Program-made: the position numbers and the translations under genes
Part shown: positions 24,641-36,805 of the stretch, piece by piece
Layout: each line of letters opens with the position of its first letter
Position numbering within the stretch: position 1 is the stretch's first letter
The notes under the pieces: model-generated
Told to the model about the DNA's origin: nothing
Database searches by the model: none
Seen by the model: the letters and a program-made list of their open reading frames with translations, nothing else
Source: Anticarsia gemmatalis
Taxonomy: Eukaryota; Arthropoda; Insecta; Lepidoptera; Erebidae
Direction: 5' to 3'
DNA length: 64,000 nucleotides
NCBI RefSeq assembly: GCF_050436995.1
Contig: NC_134764.1
Coordinates: 7,440,001-7,504,000 of the forward strand

Positions 24641-25796
24641 GCAATAATTAATTATTAATTAATTAATGATTTAAATATTGCTTGACAGTTGATATTTACT
24701 TTAAAAGATTAGTTTCTCTCTCTGTACACTAGGAGCTCTACAGACAAAACTCTCACGAAAGTCTTCAAGTCACGAAATTAATCATATTTTTCTGCAAGCC
24801 GCGTTAATCCTTATCTCATAATTAAAACATGCAACGCGAAAGTTTAAGACTTTTGATCAAATATTAAGTAACGAATACATGAAAGTTTTTAAGTGACTTG
24901 ATTTAAAACCCCAATGCGACTGCGGTGAAAGTTTTCAATAGATCTATATTAAATTGTTTGTGATATGGCATTTTGTGCGCACTGTGCCGTTGCAGTGGTA
25001 CAGTTAGGTGCATTTACCTCAGTGCATATAACGTTTTAGCTCTGTGAGACTACTTTGATACGAGGAAATCTAGGCGCTAATAAATATGGGCCAAGGCGTG
25101 TGTTCGTGTATTAAATTTTTAATCTTTTCGTATTATAAATGAAAATATGGTTGTAAACTTTTTTTTTTTTTTTCTTTCTCATTGATTTATTAATTATTAG
25201 TTGTTTACTTTATTTATTATTGTAAACTTAGAATATTCTTACATGTGGGAGTAGAAAAATAATAAAATAGTTTTTTTTTTATTGTCGATCTCTAAAGACT
25301 ATTATTTACTATCAAAAGAACAAGTTTACGATCCAAAATGTTGTATTATTAAAATGTGTAAACAAAATGTCATATCAACATAAAACGAAATCTGCTTCAG
25401 ATTAGTAAAGTTATTATATAAATGTTTAAATGTATACAAAGTCTAGATTACATAAAACTTATGCAAATTAACTTTAACCTAGCGACCAAAGTCCGCTTAA
25501 CTTTTAAACCAATTCATAAAGTTCAAAGTACAATATCGTTTTGTACTTTGAACCCACAAATTATTGTCTTGAAATCACTATAGGCCATTTTATAACAAAA
25601 AGTCAAGGCAAACGGTACCGTGTTAAGCCAGAGTTCAATAGAATATTATGGAAATAATATTAAAACGATGAAATCAAAGTTTAATAACGAACTTTACTTT
25701 ATAATTTTAAGCGCGGGTTAAGGATATTGTATCCCATCAAGAAATGTGTTAAAAAGAACTCTAATACATAGGTATTAACACACATAGCTTAGAAAA

Positions 25797-25997
25797 GTCA
25801 TTGGTGTGTTGCCTCGGGTTCGAACCATCAACCATTTGCGTGGGAGGTGCAAGCTTAGACCACTTAGCTATCACAGCTCTAATACACAAATATACTTAAT
25901 TATTTTCGAAAAAGCAATGTGATGTGTTGTCTCGGATTGGAACCTTGACTACATGCGTAGAAACTGAATGCTTATTCAACTTAGCTATCACTGGTCT
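25797..25997 (-). repeat. Two tandem tRNA-like (SINE head) units
   Basis: Read on the - strand, each unit shows a tRNA-like head: A-box-like TAGCTAAGTGGTC and B-box GGTTCGAACCC in the left unit, with a decayed B-box in the right unit. The units are about 120 bp apart. They lack a foldable tRNA cloverleaf, so they are more likely SINE remnants than tRNA genes. Confidence 0.45.
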
Positions 25998-26339
25998 TAC
26001 GTTAAAATATAATGAACATTATGTGACGAAAGGTATAAGAAATAACGATGACTTCATTAAAATTCTAAGTTAAATGATCCAAAACGTAATAAGCAGTAAT
26101 AATTGCAAAAACAAATGAATTATTCCTTCTAATATCACACTTGAGGCTTCATAATGATACTTAATTTCTCTTCATAATAATTATTTGACCTCTACAATAG
26201 TACACATTAATCCGGGTAACGTTGCGTCATTGTATTAGTGCAAATCATAAGGAAGGTCAGGCGTCTGCAACATTTTGTCAATAATTATCTTTGAAAGTTT
26301 AATGTGGTTACTTTATTGTTTTATTATTAACTTTAATTT

Positions 26340-27705
26340 GAGTTATTCCGTTCGGATCCCCAATACTGATACCCTAGTATTTTAAAATTATTTTCTATTC
26401 CGGTCTGATCCCCTGACTGTCTATTATCACATTTTTAGGACAGTCAATAACAAAATATGTATACAGGTTCTATTAGATTATGTTACAGAATTAATATATA
26501 TATATATATATTTTTATTAATCTCATCTCTATACATTTTGACCCAGAAATCTCCAAATCTTTCTTAGTATTTCAGGAACATGCAGTCTATTTAGATTTAT
26601 TCATTTCTTTGGCTAGCTCAACAGTTGAATCCTATTTATTTATTTGTTTTATTTTTTTACCCATTACTGTCCCGCTGCAGGGCAAGGGTCTCCTCCGAAA
26701 CGAGGGGAGGGGTTAGGTCTTGAGTCCACCACGCTGGCCGAGTACAGGTTAGGGGACGTTGCATGCCCTCAATAAATGTATTAAACAAATTTTAGGCTTG
26801 CAAGGTTTCCTCACTATTTTTTTTTCTTCACCGTAAGAGCAAGTGATAATTATTTCTGGCATCGTTGCGGCAAAGTCTGAAGCTTTTGTAATATATTTAC
26901 CTGCGAAATAGGCTGTTTGTGTGTGAATGTATTGTCTATTGATTCCAAAGTAACCAATCATTGATGAGTTAAGTTCGTGATGTCGTTCTGAGAAATCGGT
27001 TATTAATGAGACTGTATTAGTCTTATTTCTACACTGAATATGATTACTGTGATAATTTTATATCAGTATTTAATAATTGAAATTTGATGTTTGTTATTTG
27101 ATTTATGTTTAATTTTTTTTTATTACATCTTTTTTTTCAAATCCTAGTTTTAACAAAAGATCATTGTGCGATAATGTGATTACTGTTATAATGTTATATA
27201 GGTAGTACTTCTATTTCAAAAGACCAAATAATATAAATCTGCGATGATTGTAACTGACTCAATACTTTATAAGGCTTTTTACCCATAGATGAAACTAATG
27301 TGTATCGATAGGATTATAAACCCTAAGTTATATACTGAAGTCCGTCAACTTTTTGAGATATTTAATGTAATACCTACACTTAAAAATGTATAAAAATACC
27401 ATATTTTTACCAAAACTTTTTTGTATGAGACTCACAAAAACTCAAAAATGGCACAGGTCACTCTTTTTTTTAAACTGATTTTGATCAGCGTCTCTTAAAA
27501 TAACCCAACAGTAATCGACTAACAAACGTTTATATCCAAAAACCTTTGAACTTCTCTTTACAATTTTTTTTTATAAAGTAGTGAATAACATCTGTTTTTT
27601 ATTGACTGTACTTATCCATTAAATATAGGAAGGGGATCAGACCGGAATTAAAAAATAATATTAATTGGTAGTGGATCGGTTTGGGGGATCAGACCGGAAT
27701 AACTC
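26340..27705. mobile_element. 1.37-kb non-autonomous DNA transposon with 8-bp duplication
   Basis: The ends are inverted: GAGTTATTCCG at 26340 and its mirror at 27705, continuing imperfectly through a GATCCCC block (about 19 of 22 positions). The subterminal motif TTCCGGTCTGATCCCC is repeated inside both ends. Both flanks read TTTAATTT (26332-26339 and 27706-27713), an 8-bp duplication as made by hAT-type transposases. There is no transposase ORF. A copy of the gggcaagggtctcc repeat (26657-26757) and a TA run (26494-26512) lie inside. Confidence 0.7.
26657..26757 (+). repeat. Interspersed repeat of the 'cccactg-gggcaagggtctcc' family
   Basis: This is the best-preserved copy in the window: CCCATTACTGTCCCGCTGCA, GGGCAAGGGTCTCCTCCG and GAGTCCACCACGCTGGCC. 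It lies inside the 1.37-kb transposon at 26340-27705, so it is either cargo or a nested insertion. Confidence 0.6.
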
Positions 27706-28566
27706 TTTAATTTAACTAAGAGGTTTTTAATATTGGTTTTTAGTGTATTGTCCTTAACATTTTGAAACTATCAATTTGGACGTTAAACTAATGTTTACAT
27801 TATTCTTATTACTTTTTTTTCACAATTCTTAATTATAATAATGTAATACATTTATGTCATACATTTAGCATGGAGATAAATAAAGACCCAAGGTCAAAAA
27901 TAAGAAAAAATGATTTGAAATTAGAGAAGAAATTCTTTGTAAAGAAACATGTTAAACTTGAGTTTCTTTAGAATTTTAAATACATTACCCAGACCCAGAT
28001 CCGCGTGTCTTAGTAAAATCATAAATGATAAGATACGTTAATTGAAAACACATAAAAATACTTCTAATAATAAAGTGGTGGACCCAAGACCTAACCTCTC
28101 TCATTCCGAGAGGAGATCCTTGCCCTGCATTAGAACATTAATGGGCCCAATTTATGATCATAAATCACGTACTCTCCAATGACGTAGAAGTGTTAAGAAG
28201 ACACACCCCATAATAAACAAACGGTATTGCGACATGAAACCTTGACTTACTGACAATGTACGCACGTATTTATATAATCACATTACGTTTCAAACGCACT
28301 ATTACTTATACAAATCAATGTCAAAATAACCTCTATTATTTGACAGATCTTTTGTCTCTTTCCATTCAGTTATGAATGGTGAGACAGATTCTTTCAAAAG
28401 AGTGAATGAATGTGAGAATTGACAAAGTATTTGTCAAAAAGTAGATCGTTTTCTTTTATCTTTTACTTGTTTGAGACTCATATTAGTCATAGCAGCTTCA
28501 CACTAGTGGATAAACATTGTTGTTTTTTTTTTGTAGCGATGCTTATTTTATCTTTGCAAATGTAAT

Positions 28567-28925
28567 TTATTTATTTATTTCCTTAAGGGTTCTTCACAGC
28601 TTACAATGACTGTCTTGGGCAGAATTAAAATTAAAAAAGCATTACGCCAGTTACTGAAGAAGACATTAATACAAAATCGTTGATAATGTTTGTTTGTGAA
28701 TATGTTTCTGTAATCAGTGATAATGCAGTATTCAAATAGTAAAATAATTTGTAAATTGTTTCCATTCTTTTTGAGCTGTACAATTTTGTTTCCATTAAAT
28801 AAATAAATATCATTGGACAATTTATCATTTGATTCCAAACTAAGTATTGCTTGTACTATGGTAACCAGATTACTGATAAACATACTTGTATACTTCTAAA
28901 TACTTACTTATATAGATAATTCACA
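28567..28925 (-). mobile_element. 3' LINE fragment with TTTA-type tail
   Basis: On the - strand the segment runs toward an (AAAT)n-type tail at 28567-28582. Its GTACTATGGTAACCAGA block and ACTTGTATACTTCTAAATAC block match, in the opposite orientation, the fragment at 40080-40225. No reading frame survives. The class is inferred from the tail and the two independent 3' ends. Confidence 0.4.
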
Positions 28926-28935
28926 ACCATTACAC

Positions 28936-29030
28936 AAAGATTTGTCCCGGGTGAGATTCGAACCCACCACACGCGGCGCTACGGTTATTGCGGCGAGGTG
29001 ACCACTTTAACCACTGCGCCAAACGTGCAG
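28936..29030 (-). repeat. tRNA-derived SINE head
   Basis: On the - strand the order is a GCGCAGTGGTTAAAGTGG A-box region, CGCCGCAATAACCGTAGCGC and a B-box-like GGGTTCGAATCTCACCCGG. Its B-box matches the tRNA-SINE pattern, but no 3' acceptor stem closes, so it is not a tRNA gene. Confidence 0.6.
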
Positions 29031-29269
29031 TTTTTTTTTATTTCATAATATTTCTGTATGGATAATATAGATTAGTGATGCTTATCAATGAGTCACTTCT
29101 TTTCCATGAAACAATGGATTAGGTACTGGACGCATCAGTCACGATTACTTGTATGACACATTCTTTTATCTTATTCTTTGATTGTATTTGTTAAGCACAA
29201 TGCCATGCTTGCCATGCTTTAAATAGTTATTTGAAATTAGTAATTCATATCACATCGATAAATCTGATT

Positions 29270-29466
29270 GCCTCCGCAGCGCAGTGGCTAAAGTCGCAAC
29301 GCCCCTACCATTGCGCCGAGAGGGTTCGATTCCCACACGGAGCAATTATTTGTGCGATCCACAAATAATTGTTTCGGGTCGGGTCGTGCTTTGTATCCGT
29401 TGTTTGTATGTTTGTAAAAGTCCCCGCGAACAAGAGCAATTCTTAATGCGGGTGTTTTAAAAAAAA
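29270..29466 (+). repeat. Nearly complete tRNA-derived SINE
   Basis: The A-box region is GCAGTGGCTAAAGTCGCAAC and the B-box GGGTTCGATTCCC. They are followed by the body: GTGCGATCCACAAATAATTG, a GGGTCGGGTCG block, TCCGTTGTTTGTATG and GAGCAATTCTTAATGCGGG, ending in an A-rich tail. Body fragments recur at 1415, 32343, 37035 (-) and 50440 (-). Confidence 0.75.
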
Positions 29467-30599
29467 CCTAAATATTATAATGCCTTAAAAATATCTAAAT
29501 TACGAAAAAGAAGAAAATACGCACTTTGCAAATGAACCACAAAGAACAGCAGAACTATAAAACAATTCAGTTTAAGAAAATGTTGACGACGCCTGCCGCT
29601 GCCTGAAGTGCATTAATATTGCACATGTGTTTATTCAAATTATTTACACGTGCATATTATCCCAGTGTTCTTCACAACTGGCAATTTGTAAATATAGAAT
29701 TAAATATGATAAGTAATAGTTATATTATTCTTGTTCAAGTAAGTACTTATTATTTGAAAGTACTTATTATTTTAAAGTACTGATTATTTTCGTTTGTTTT
29801 ATTACATGTGTTTGAGAAAATTGACGATAATTTGATGTTTAGTTCGCTTTGTATTACAGTTATTACCTAAACTTTAACGTAAGCGTATAGAAGCTTTACT
29901 ACACTACAGCTGCTCTCATGGATCGGAAAGATATCCTGACCGGACTAGGTATAAAAGTATGTTTTGAAAACTTATTTAAGAAATTTGCCCAGCGCTCAAT
30001 TTTTTCGCAATTGCATGTCATAGAATTAAACACAATCAATTAAACTCACGGTGAAAAAAAAAAAAGAAATAGAAGTCAATCGTCTCCTATCCTATGCTTA
30101 TCCACGTGTCTACTTCCTTTGTACAACAAAGTTACAGCAATAAGTGTAATAATTATCTCTATAACTTAATTATACACTCAAGTCCGCCCTTACAATGTTA
30201 GTCCCATTATAATAAAACGATCATCACAGACATTTATGACACCTTCATTATATTAATAGGTATCATTCCCAAGAAAAAAACTGTAGGAAATGTTTTTTAA
30301 AAGTCGTTTTATAAATGGTATTATGGTTCGTTTATTATTAGTTATGATTAAGGTATTATTACTTACACTGTAAGGCAGTGTTCATTGTAACTTTAATAAT
30401 ATGGAGCAAAGTCTGATACATTAATATATAAGTCCATGAAACTATATTAAAACATGATACATAAGTTCGTAATTCCTGTCGTAAAGACGGATAATAATAA
30501 ATCTTTTTTACATTTTTCGGTCATTAAGTAAATGTTTATCCAAAGCTCATCATTTCACACTAAACACGTTATTAAACTCAAAGTTAACATTGAGAATAA

Positions 30600-31030
30600 T
30601 ATTTCAAGATAAATTTTAGAAACTCGTATTATGCCCGATCCGGAAGCCCAACCTGGATCCGTGATTAGCAGAGGGACTATTTCTTGGGCTGCATAGACAG
30701 TTCCGCTCATCCCTAAACAGTATTCGCCATTAGGTATGATTCGTAGCCTAGACGCTATCTTCATATCTGTTCTCTTCCCAGTAGACTATGCCAGTCTTTC
30801 CAAATATTACTATTGAATATCACTGTAAACAAGTTCCGTACTAAACACATGAATAAACAAATACTCACACGCAGTTCGGAAACCAAGACCTTTCGATGTC
30901 GACATCGTAGTCGAACGTTAGCGTATTTCGCCATGTCGATCGCGATGACCGAGGCGAACATGACCTTAGCGCCTTTCCAACATACTGATAGATTGGGAAA
31001 CTTGTCGAATTTCGCGGATACACTTTAGCT
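30600..31030 (-). other. Coding-like stretch of unknown origin
   Basis: GC content rises and two frames look protein-like: - strand peptides containing IPNGEYCLGMSGTVYAAQEI and, further upstream, NTLTFDYDVDIERSWFPNC. Donor-like GTGAGT and acceptor-like TTTACAG sequences lie between them, but I could not join the two in frame. I do not recognise a family. It may be a pseudogene, a transposon remnant or exons of a gene I failed to assemble. The region sits 430 bp upstream of the CRAL-TRIO copy 2 start exon. Confidence 0.2.
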
Positions 31031-31461
31031 CCGGTACGAGTTTTTATTTTGCTGTAATGATTGTATGTTGCGCTGTTGTGAAATATTTGTATCCTGTGTT
31101 GGTACAGTTTAGTAGGCATTTGATTATACCCATTTGTCCATTGTTATAAGAATAATTTTGACTATTTGGAAACTGAGTTGGTTAGCAAAACATGAATTTA
31201 GTCGCCCAGTGGATTTTTTCGATCTTGGGAGAAAACTTCACTCCATTAAATATCGAGAAATAATATGAATATTTTTATTTTTTGTATCCTTAATTTGCTA
31301 AAAAACAGATTTTTCAAATGATTATAGGTTTCATTGATACATATGTGCATTACATTGACATAGCCAATTTATAGTAGCAAACCGAAAAAACACAAAAGTC
31401 TCGATTTTACCACAATTCTTTTCTATAACTAATAAAACAATCTCATCTATTCCAGTTCACA

Positions 31462-34400
31462 ATGAAGCTAAAACAAGAGCTCTTGGACCAGCCCGCCGGC
31501 GAGATGTGGAAGAGCATCCGCGTCGAGCTGAAGGAAGACGTCTCCACGAGGGACAGGGACCTCGCTGCTATCAGAGAGTGGCTGAAGAAACAGCCGCATT
31601 TGCCTGATGACTGGGGTATGTGATACATTGAGTTTAACGCCATCTATCGGCAAGTGTCAGGACTAATTCGCATTTTTCGAATCAGATATTTTTAAGCTAG
31701 TTCTAAATCGTGATAATGATGTTTCTTAACTGCAATGTTCTTGAAATCAATGGTAAGAGAACAAATAGTATCAATTCAATCAAAATGGTAAAAAATCATT
31801 TTTATCTTTTGAGACAAACATTCACAGAAACCTAAACGTTTTAAGAAAACCCAGACACATACCTACTGCAGCAGGAAAATATAGCACAAGATATAATCTT
31901 ATTGTAAAACTAATGAGGTATCAACCTGTCCTATCCCATTCAAAGTTTACTTTGTCGTTACACGAAACCGTTAAAACTCAAATAAGGAAAAAGAAAATGG
32001 CCACTATTCACTATTTTTTAAATTTAAACCAAGAACACCTGAATAAAAATAAGTAATTCTGGTTTCAAAAGTTGGATATTTTTTTTCCTTTTTTATCTAG
32101 TTCTTTTTGAAACAAAAGTCATATTTTTCTTTTTTATTTTCAGAAACTGGCCCAATTATGACTTTCCTGCGAGGCAGTAGTTTTTCTTTAGAGAAATGCA
32201 AGCGCAAACTGGACATGTACTTCACTATGAGAGCTGCTTGCCCCGAGTTCTTTTCAAAGCGTGATGCTACCAGGCCTGAGTTGGTGGAGATCATGACTAA
32301 CAAAGTGTAAGTGTTACATAAAAATGATTTGTTATTAATTTGTTTGGGTCTGGTTGAAATTTTCCGTTATTTGTTAGAGCCTCCGCGACATAAGAGCAAT
32401 GCTTAATGCAGCAGTTGTATTAAAAAATCTCTTATATCTATACTAATATTATAAAGCTGAAGAGTTTGTTTGTTTGTTTGTTTGAACGCGCTAATCTCAG
32501 GAACTAGTGGTCCGATTTGAAAAATTCTTTCAGTGTTTGATAGTCCATTTATCGAGGAAGGTTATAGGCTATATATCACCACGCTGCGACTAATAGAAGC
32601 AGAGTAACAGTGAAAAATGTTACGAAAACGGGAAAAATGTTGACCCATTCTCTCTTATGTGACGCAAGCGAAGTTGCGCGGGTCAGCTAGTTTAACAATA
32701 ACTTTAAAATGTACAACACGATGAAGATGATACTACACATGGTTTCGATTGCTGAGAATCGTGCTACAGTGTTTATAGAAATCTGACTGGGAATTTCGGA
32801 AACAGTAACCTCAATCATATACATTATATTTATGAACATTATTATAACATAACTTTTCAATATTTTCAGTCAAGGACCCACACTGCCAGGCATCACCCCA
32901 AATGGAAGGAGAGTCACAATTTGCAGAGGTATATAAAAAATTCTAACTAATTTACCGTCAATTTGGTTAACTTTAAAACCCTATCTATCATATATATTTT
33001 TTAATTCCTTACTTTAAAGTAAATGCCTATAAGCTCACTACTGGACATGACTCTCCACTATCAAATTCAACAACACTCGATATCAGGACCGCGTTCATCC
33101 AGTAACTCTTACTCAAGAACTTATACTTCTATTGTCCTTTCCTCTTCAGGAGTGCACCCAGACCTGAACTCCCAGCAGATCACAGACACACTGAAGCTGG
33201 CGCTCATGATCGGTGACGTGCGGCTCACGGAGGAGCGCGAGGGTGTCGCCGGAGACATCTACGTGCTGGATGCAGCGGTGCTCGGACCCAGCATGCTCGC
33301 CAAACTGTCTGCTGCTACTATTAAGAAGTTTATGATTTGTGTTCAGGTAAGAACAAAAAGGTTTTGTTTGAAAGAGAAACAAGATATGTTTGTTTTTAGT
33401 GTGTATTTCGTAAACTTTCGCATTCATAATAAGGAATCTCTATATCAATTATTTCACTTATGTTTTAGATCGTCTTAAATTCTGTGATTTAGCACTCCCT
33501 ATCAATACATTGGGAAAACAATAAAATTGGGAAGAAAATTTTTAACACATTTTGAAAACCTAAAAGCCGCAGTAACAAGTTCATTTTCAATTGTTATTTG
33601 TTTTCTAAATCCCGAGTCCATGTCCCTGTGGTTGAATAGTAAAGTGTGCTTTCCTTTAAAATTAAATGACATCATCTTGACGTTTATGACTGTTATATTT
33701 CAGGAGGCGTATCCGATCAAACTAAAAGAAGTGCACATAATCAACACGTCGCCGCTGGTCGAGCGATTCGTCAACTTCGTCAAACCATTCCTCAAAGAGA
33801 AGATCAGGAAACGGGTAAGTACTTCAAAAACCCTTCGTCCTTTGAGTTATCTTTTGACAATCATCAATAAAAATCAGTTTCTTGCCAAAGTTTGTGTAAT
33901 TCTCATAAAAAATCTACTTAATCTATGCACTTAACTTGACTTACCTAAGCTAAAAATGCATAGTCTCACAGGTTCTCTTTTTATGACTGTTAGAGCAGCA
34001 ACCTTCATTTGCGTTCCTCCAAACTCTATTTGTTTCTTAACTGCTAAGGTATATTAATGTATCTGTTTTCAGATCTACATCCACCGGGAACTAAAAGACC
34101 TGTACAAGTACATTCCTCAAGAGATGTTGCCTGCTGAGTACGGCGGACAGTGCGGCACCATGTCACAGATACAAGGTAAAGATATAGTACTAGTATTATG
34201 TTAGACTATTCTACAGTAAAAGTATTTACATGTTGAAGATTTTGAAACCTATATCAACCAAAATCGATAATAATGGGCTACTGTATTCTTTTTCTTCTTA
34301 AAAAAAATAATTATTATACTTCGCGCAATACTGGTCCATGAAATACCCGATGGTCATTCTTGTGCACCTTGGTTTGCTGACGTTTTGGCCATAAATAGTC

Positions 34401-34742
34401 TTAAGTCGGTTGTAAAAAAAAATCAAACCTTTCAAATTTGTTCTCAATCGGACAAATTTGGGAGGTTTGATTTTACTGAAACTGATCTACCAAATACCAA
34501 AAACCAAATATAATTCTACAGACGACTCTATTGTATAGACAACATAGCTGCCAATACTCTACTAATTATACCCTAACCTCTTTCCAACAGAGCAATGGAA
34601 ACTAAAACTGCAAGAGTACCGCGAATGGTTCAAGCGTCAAGACTCTGTGATCGCCAACGAGTCTCTACGACCGGGCAGACCGACCAACTACGACGAACTG
34701 TTCGGCATCGACGGCTCCTTCAGACAGCTCTCCATTGATTGA
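31462..34742 (+). CDS. CRAL-TRIO domain lipid-transfer protein, copy 2 (complete)
   Basis: Seven coding exons (31462-31615, 32144-32306, 32870-32928, 33150-33346, 33704-33814, 34073-34175, 34591-34742) give 312 codons and a TGA stop. Intron phases are 1, 2, 1, 0, 0, 1. The start is the first ATG, 6 nt after an acceptor, so the 5' UTR is split. Residues 1-51 form the charged N-terminal helix. About 52-105 are the CRAL-TRIO-N helices (IMTFLRGSSFSLEKCKRKLD, then a PELVEI motif). About 106-265 are the lipid-binding fold (QGPTLPGITPNGRRVTICRG, GDIYVLDAA, EAYPIKLKEVHIINTSP, LPAEYGG). The tail ends GSFRQLSID. Length and motifs fit insect alpha-tocopherol-transfer-like / clavesin-like cytosolic carriers; the ligand is unknown. 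It is a tandem paralogue of the gene at 1283-4082. Its second intron carries a SINE piece and a Helitron. Confidence 0.93.
32343..32420 (+). repeat. SINE body fragment
   Basis: The tail part of the SINE family (GTTTGGGTCTGGTTG, GAGCAATGCTTAATGCAG) lies directly upstream of the Helitron at 32437, within intron 2 of CRAL-TRIO copy 2. Confidence 0.4.
32437..32690 (+). mobile_element. Non-autonomous Helitron, full length (254 bp)
   Basis: It starts TCTATACTAATATTATAAAG, followed by a (GTTT)n run. It ends with the hairpin CGCAA-GCGAAG-TTGCG just before GGGTCAGCTAG. The flanks are A on the left and T on the right with no duplication, as for Helitrons. It is the reference copy for the family here; others are at 1, 44268, 53102, 55957, 56198 and 63967. 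Confidence 0.85.
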
Positions 34743-34891
34743 TGTAGAGTGATAGAGCAGTAGATTAGGTAAAGCATTAGATTCTAGAGAGAGATCTGTA
34801 CAGGGTTGGTAGGTTGTGATGTTTTGTGTTGATGCGAATGAAATTGAACTCTACCTTTGATAAGATCGTATTGTTAAATTTTTGAACTAGA

Positions 34892-34897
34892 AATAAA
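34892..34897 (+). terminator. Likely poly(A) signal of CRAL-TRIO copy 2
   Basis: This is the first AATAAA after the stop, about 150 nt downstream. Confidence 0.5.
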
Positions 34898-35629
34898 GTT
34901 CGGTTTGCTACATCGGTGAAGTAAAACATAGTAAGACAGCTGGAATTGCATGCCCCAGAGATTCCATGAAGGTTTTTAAAAATATGTAAAGTCCCCGGCC
35001 TGCACTTCGTAAGTTATGGACAAAAGTCATTTTAGAACTATCTGCAGGAACATAACGAAATAGAACAGTTTCACGTTAGCTCTCATACTGTTATTGTCTC
35101 TTATTGCCAGAGGAGAAACGCGTATACAAACATTCTTAATATTAAATTTTGTTTTTAAATAAACCCAGTCCTAGTAGAGTTTAATATTTTTAAATATTAT
35201 AGCTGCAGGAGGGGTTATTAATGAAGAAAACAATCTCATACTATCAATAAACTCCTATAAAGCAAAAACTTATAAGACAGACAGACAACAGCCACAAAAT
35301 ACGCATAGACTTGGAACAACTTTTTCTAGATAAACTGTATTTTTATATGTCGTTTGCATCAACACAAAATGTTTCAAACAATATTATAGATCTTTGAAGT
35401 GATGTGGGATATCTGTATTTTCTATATAAGTTCGCTATTTTAAGTTTACTTTAGACAATTATAGCTTATATTATATTATAATCAAATCAAATCGCGCTTG
35501 TCATTATAATTTTATTAATTTGCCTTAGCGAAATTGCATAAAAGTTCATTGCCACTATAGATCGGTAGGCGCAGGCGCCTAAAAGTTATTCTGAAAATTT
35601 TACTTTAACATATCTATATTAGCTTAGCC

Positions 35630-35765
35630 TTTGTTTCAAACTATGTCGGAGTCGGCTTCCAATCTCACTGGATGCAGCTGAATACCAGTGTTTTACATGG
35701 AGCGACTGCCTATCTGCCCTCCACTACCCAGTTACCTGGGTTATAACGAACATTGACTCTGACTT
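35630..35765 (+). repeat. Dispersed repeat ('tcggagtcggcttccaatct' type)
   Basis: The blocks GTCGGAGTCGGCTTCCA, GGATGCAGCTGAATACCAGT and GGAGCGACTGCCTATCTG are known to me as a very common lepidopteran repeat. There is only one copy in this window, so the call rests on recognition rather than internal repetition. Confidence 0.4.
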
Positions 35766-36539
35766 CTAATTACATAAAATAGTAAATTATAGGCTCAAGG
35801 AACTAACTGTACCTTGAGCCTATAATAATAAAAAAACCTCTGAAGTCGGTACATTGGGAGAAGTATGCAACCTTAAGAGGGGCTCTGCAATAGAAAACTA
35901 TATATTTTTTTCTTACTCAGCACGTAATATTGAAGAAATTTTAATTTAATACCTAATAATTATTATAAGCTTTTTGGCTTCAAATTTGTCTGCCCAATTT
36001 ATATTTTTGTTAGAGCATCCACATGCTCTGTCTATGTATTTAGTTGCGTTATTCAATTGCAATTGTATTAAATTCTGTATCACCTCAGCAAGCGTGATTA
36101 TGTATTTTATATTTAGCTTAAAATGTAAATAAATTGCAATAATGTTTCTAATTAAAATTATTCAAATATTGTTTTGTTTTATTTTCATAATTACATATGA
36201 CCTTCGTGGCTTAATTCTTAATTTAGCTGAACTCGGACTATAGTTACGTTAGAATGTCTTAAAACGGACTGGTCTTACAAACCCAAGTTTGTCTTCTTGT
36301 AGATATTAAACATGTTTTTCTGAGAGTTTTGTTTTAAGAATTCTTGTCTTCATAAAGCCTCGTATCCACTAGGCAACATTTGGCGCGCGACACGTGAATC
36401 TCAACATGTACGGCAACGCTGCACAACAGCGCGCGACGTTGCCAGCTACCGCGCAACGTGACGCGCGGCTTGTTGTTTGTTTAAAGTGCATCGTTAGTTG
36501 AGCATCAATTGTTGTCGAGTGGAGACGTGACGCACAACA

Positions 36540-36640
36540 ATGTCCGTAGTGTGGTGTAACGAACGAGTGCTCAAATTAATCGAACTGTACCAAAACTATG
36601 AATGTTTTTGTAACAGTATCTCGAAGTCTGTTTTGTTCAT
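36540..36640 (+). pseudogene. Remnant of the Harbinger-associated MADF/Myb-like gene
   Basis: An ATG at 36540 begins VVWCNERVLKLIELYQNYEC, which resembles the first helix of a MADF domain (Trp, then a LIELY core). MADF/Myb-like proteins are the DNA-binding partners of Harbinger nucleases. The frame then runs into sequence antisense to the transposase remnant, so only the first about 30 codons are genuine. Confidence 0.45.
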
Positions 36641-36805
36641 TCGGGTAAAATTCGTAAAAGATCCATCAACCACACTGAGATCACTGGATACATTTTCTTT
36701 ATTTTGTAGGTATTTTCTAACCCACCAACGTGGTTTTCTTCTTTTTGATTTCGATAAAATTATAACCACTGCCGCTGAAATCAACACAAGTTCCTCTGGC
36801 GACAT
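36596..36805 (-). pseudogene. Remnant of a Harbinger transposase N-terminus
   Basis: The - strand frame contains KRRKPRWWVRKYLQNKE, VDGSFTNFTRM and DFEILLQKHS. Together these resemble the pre-catalytic N-terminus of PIF/Harbinger nucleases (basic R-WVR-WL motif, then F-NF-RM-F-LL). The DDE catalytic core is absent. Confidence 0.55.

Larger units (their letters stand above)
13874..31455. other. 17.6-kb intergenic region, possibly including 5' non-coding exons of CRAL-TRIO copy 2
   Basis: No protein gene can be supported. Open frames here are short, AT-driven and without domain signatures. The contents are mobile debris: a TTAA MITE (18001), several 'gattctctac' MITEs (18452, 24282), tandem tRNA-like units (25797), a 1.37-kb DNA transposon (26340), SINEs (28936, 29270), a LINE tail (28567) and copies of the gggcaagggtctcc repeat (22925, 28077). 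The coding start at 31462 sits 6 nt after an acceptor, so at least one non-coding exon of CRAL-TRIO copy 2 must lie upstream, probably in this region. Confidence 0.5.

Noticed and set aside
25797..25997. Tandem tRNA genes
   Set aside because: The units have A- and B-box-like motifs but no foldable anticodon arm or acceptor stem, and one B-box is decayed.
28936..29030. Possible tRNA gene from a good B-box
   Set aside because: No cloverleaf or acceptor stem closes. The same body follows other heads in the window, so it is a SINE.
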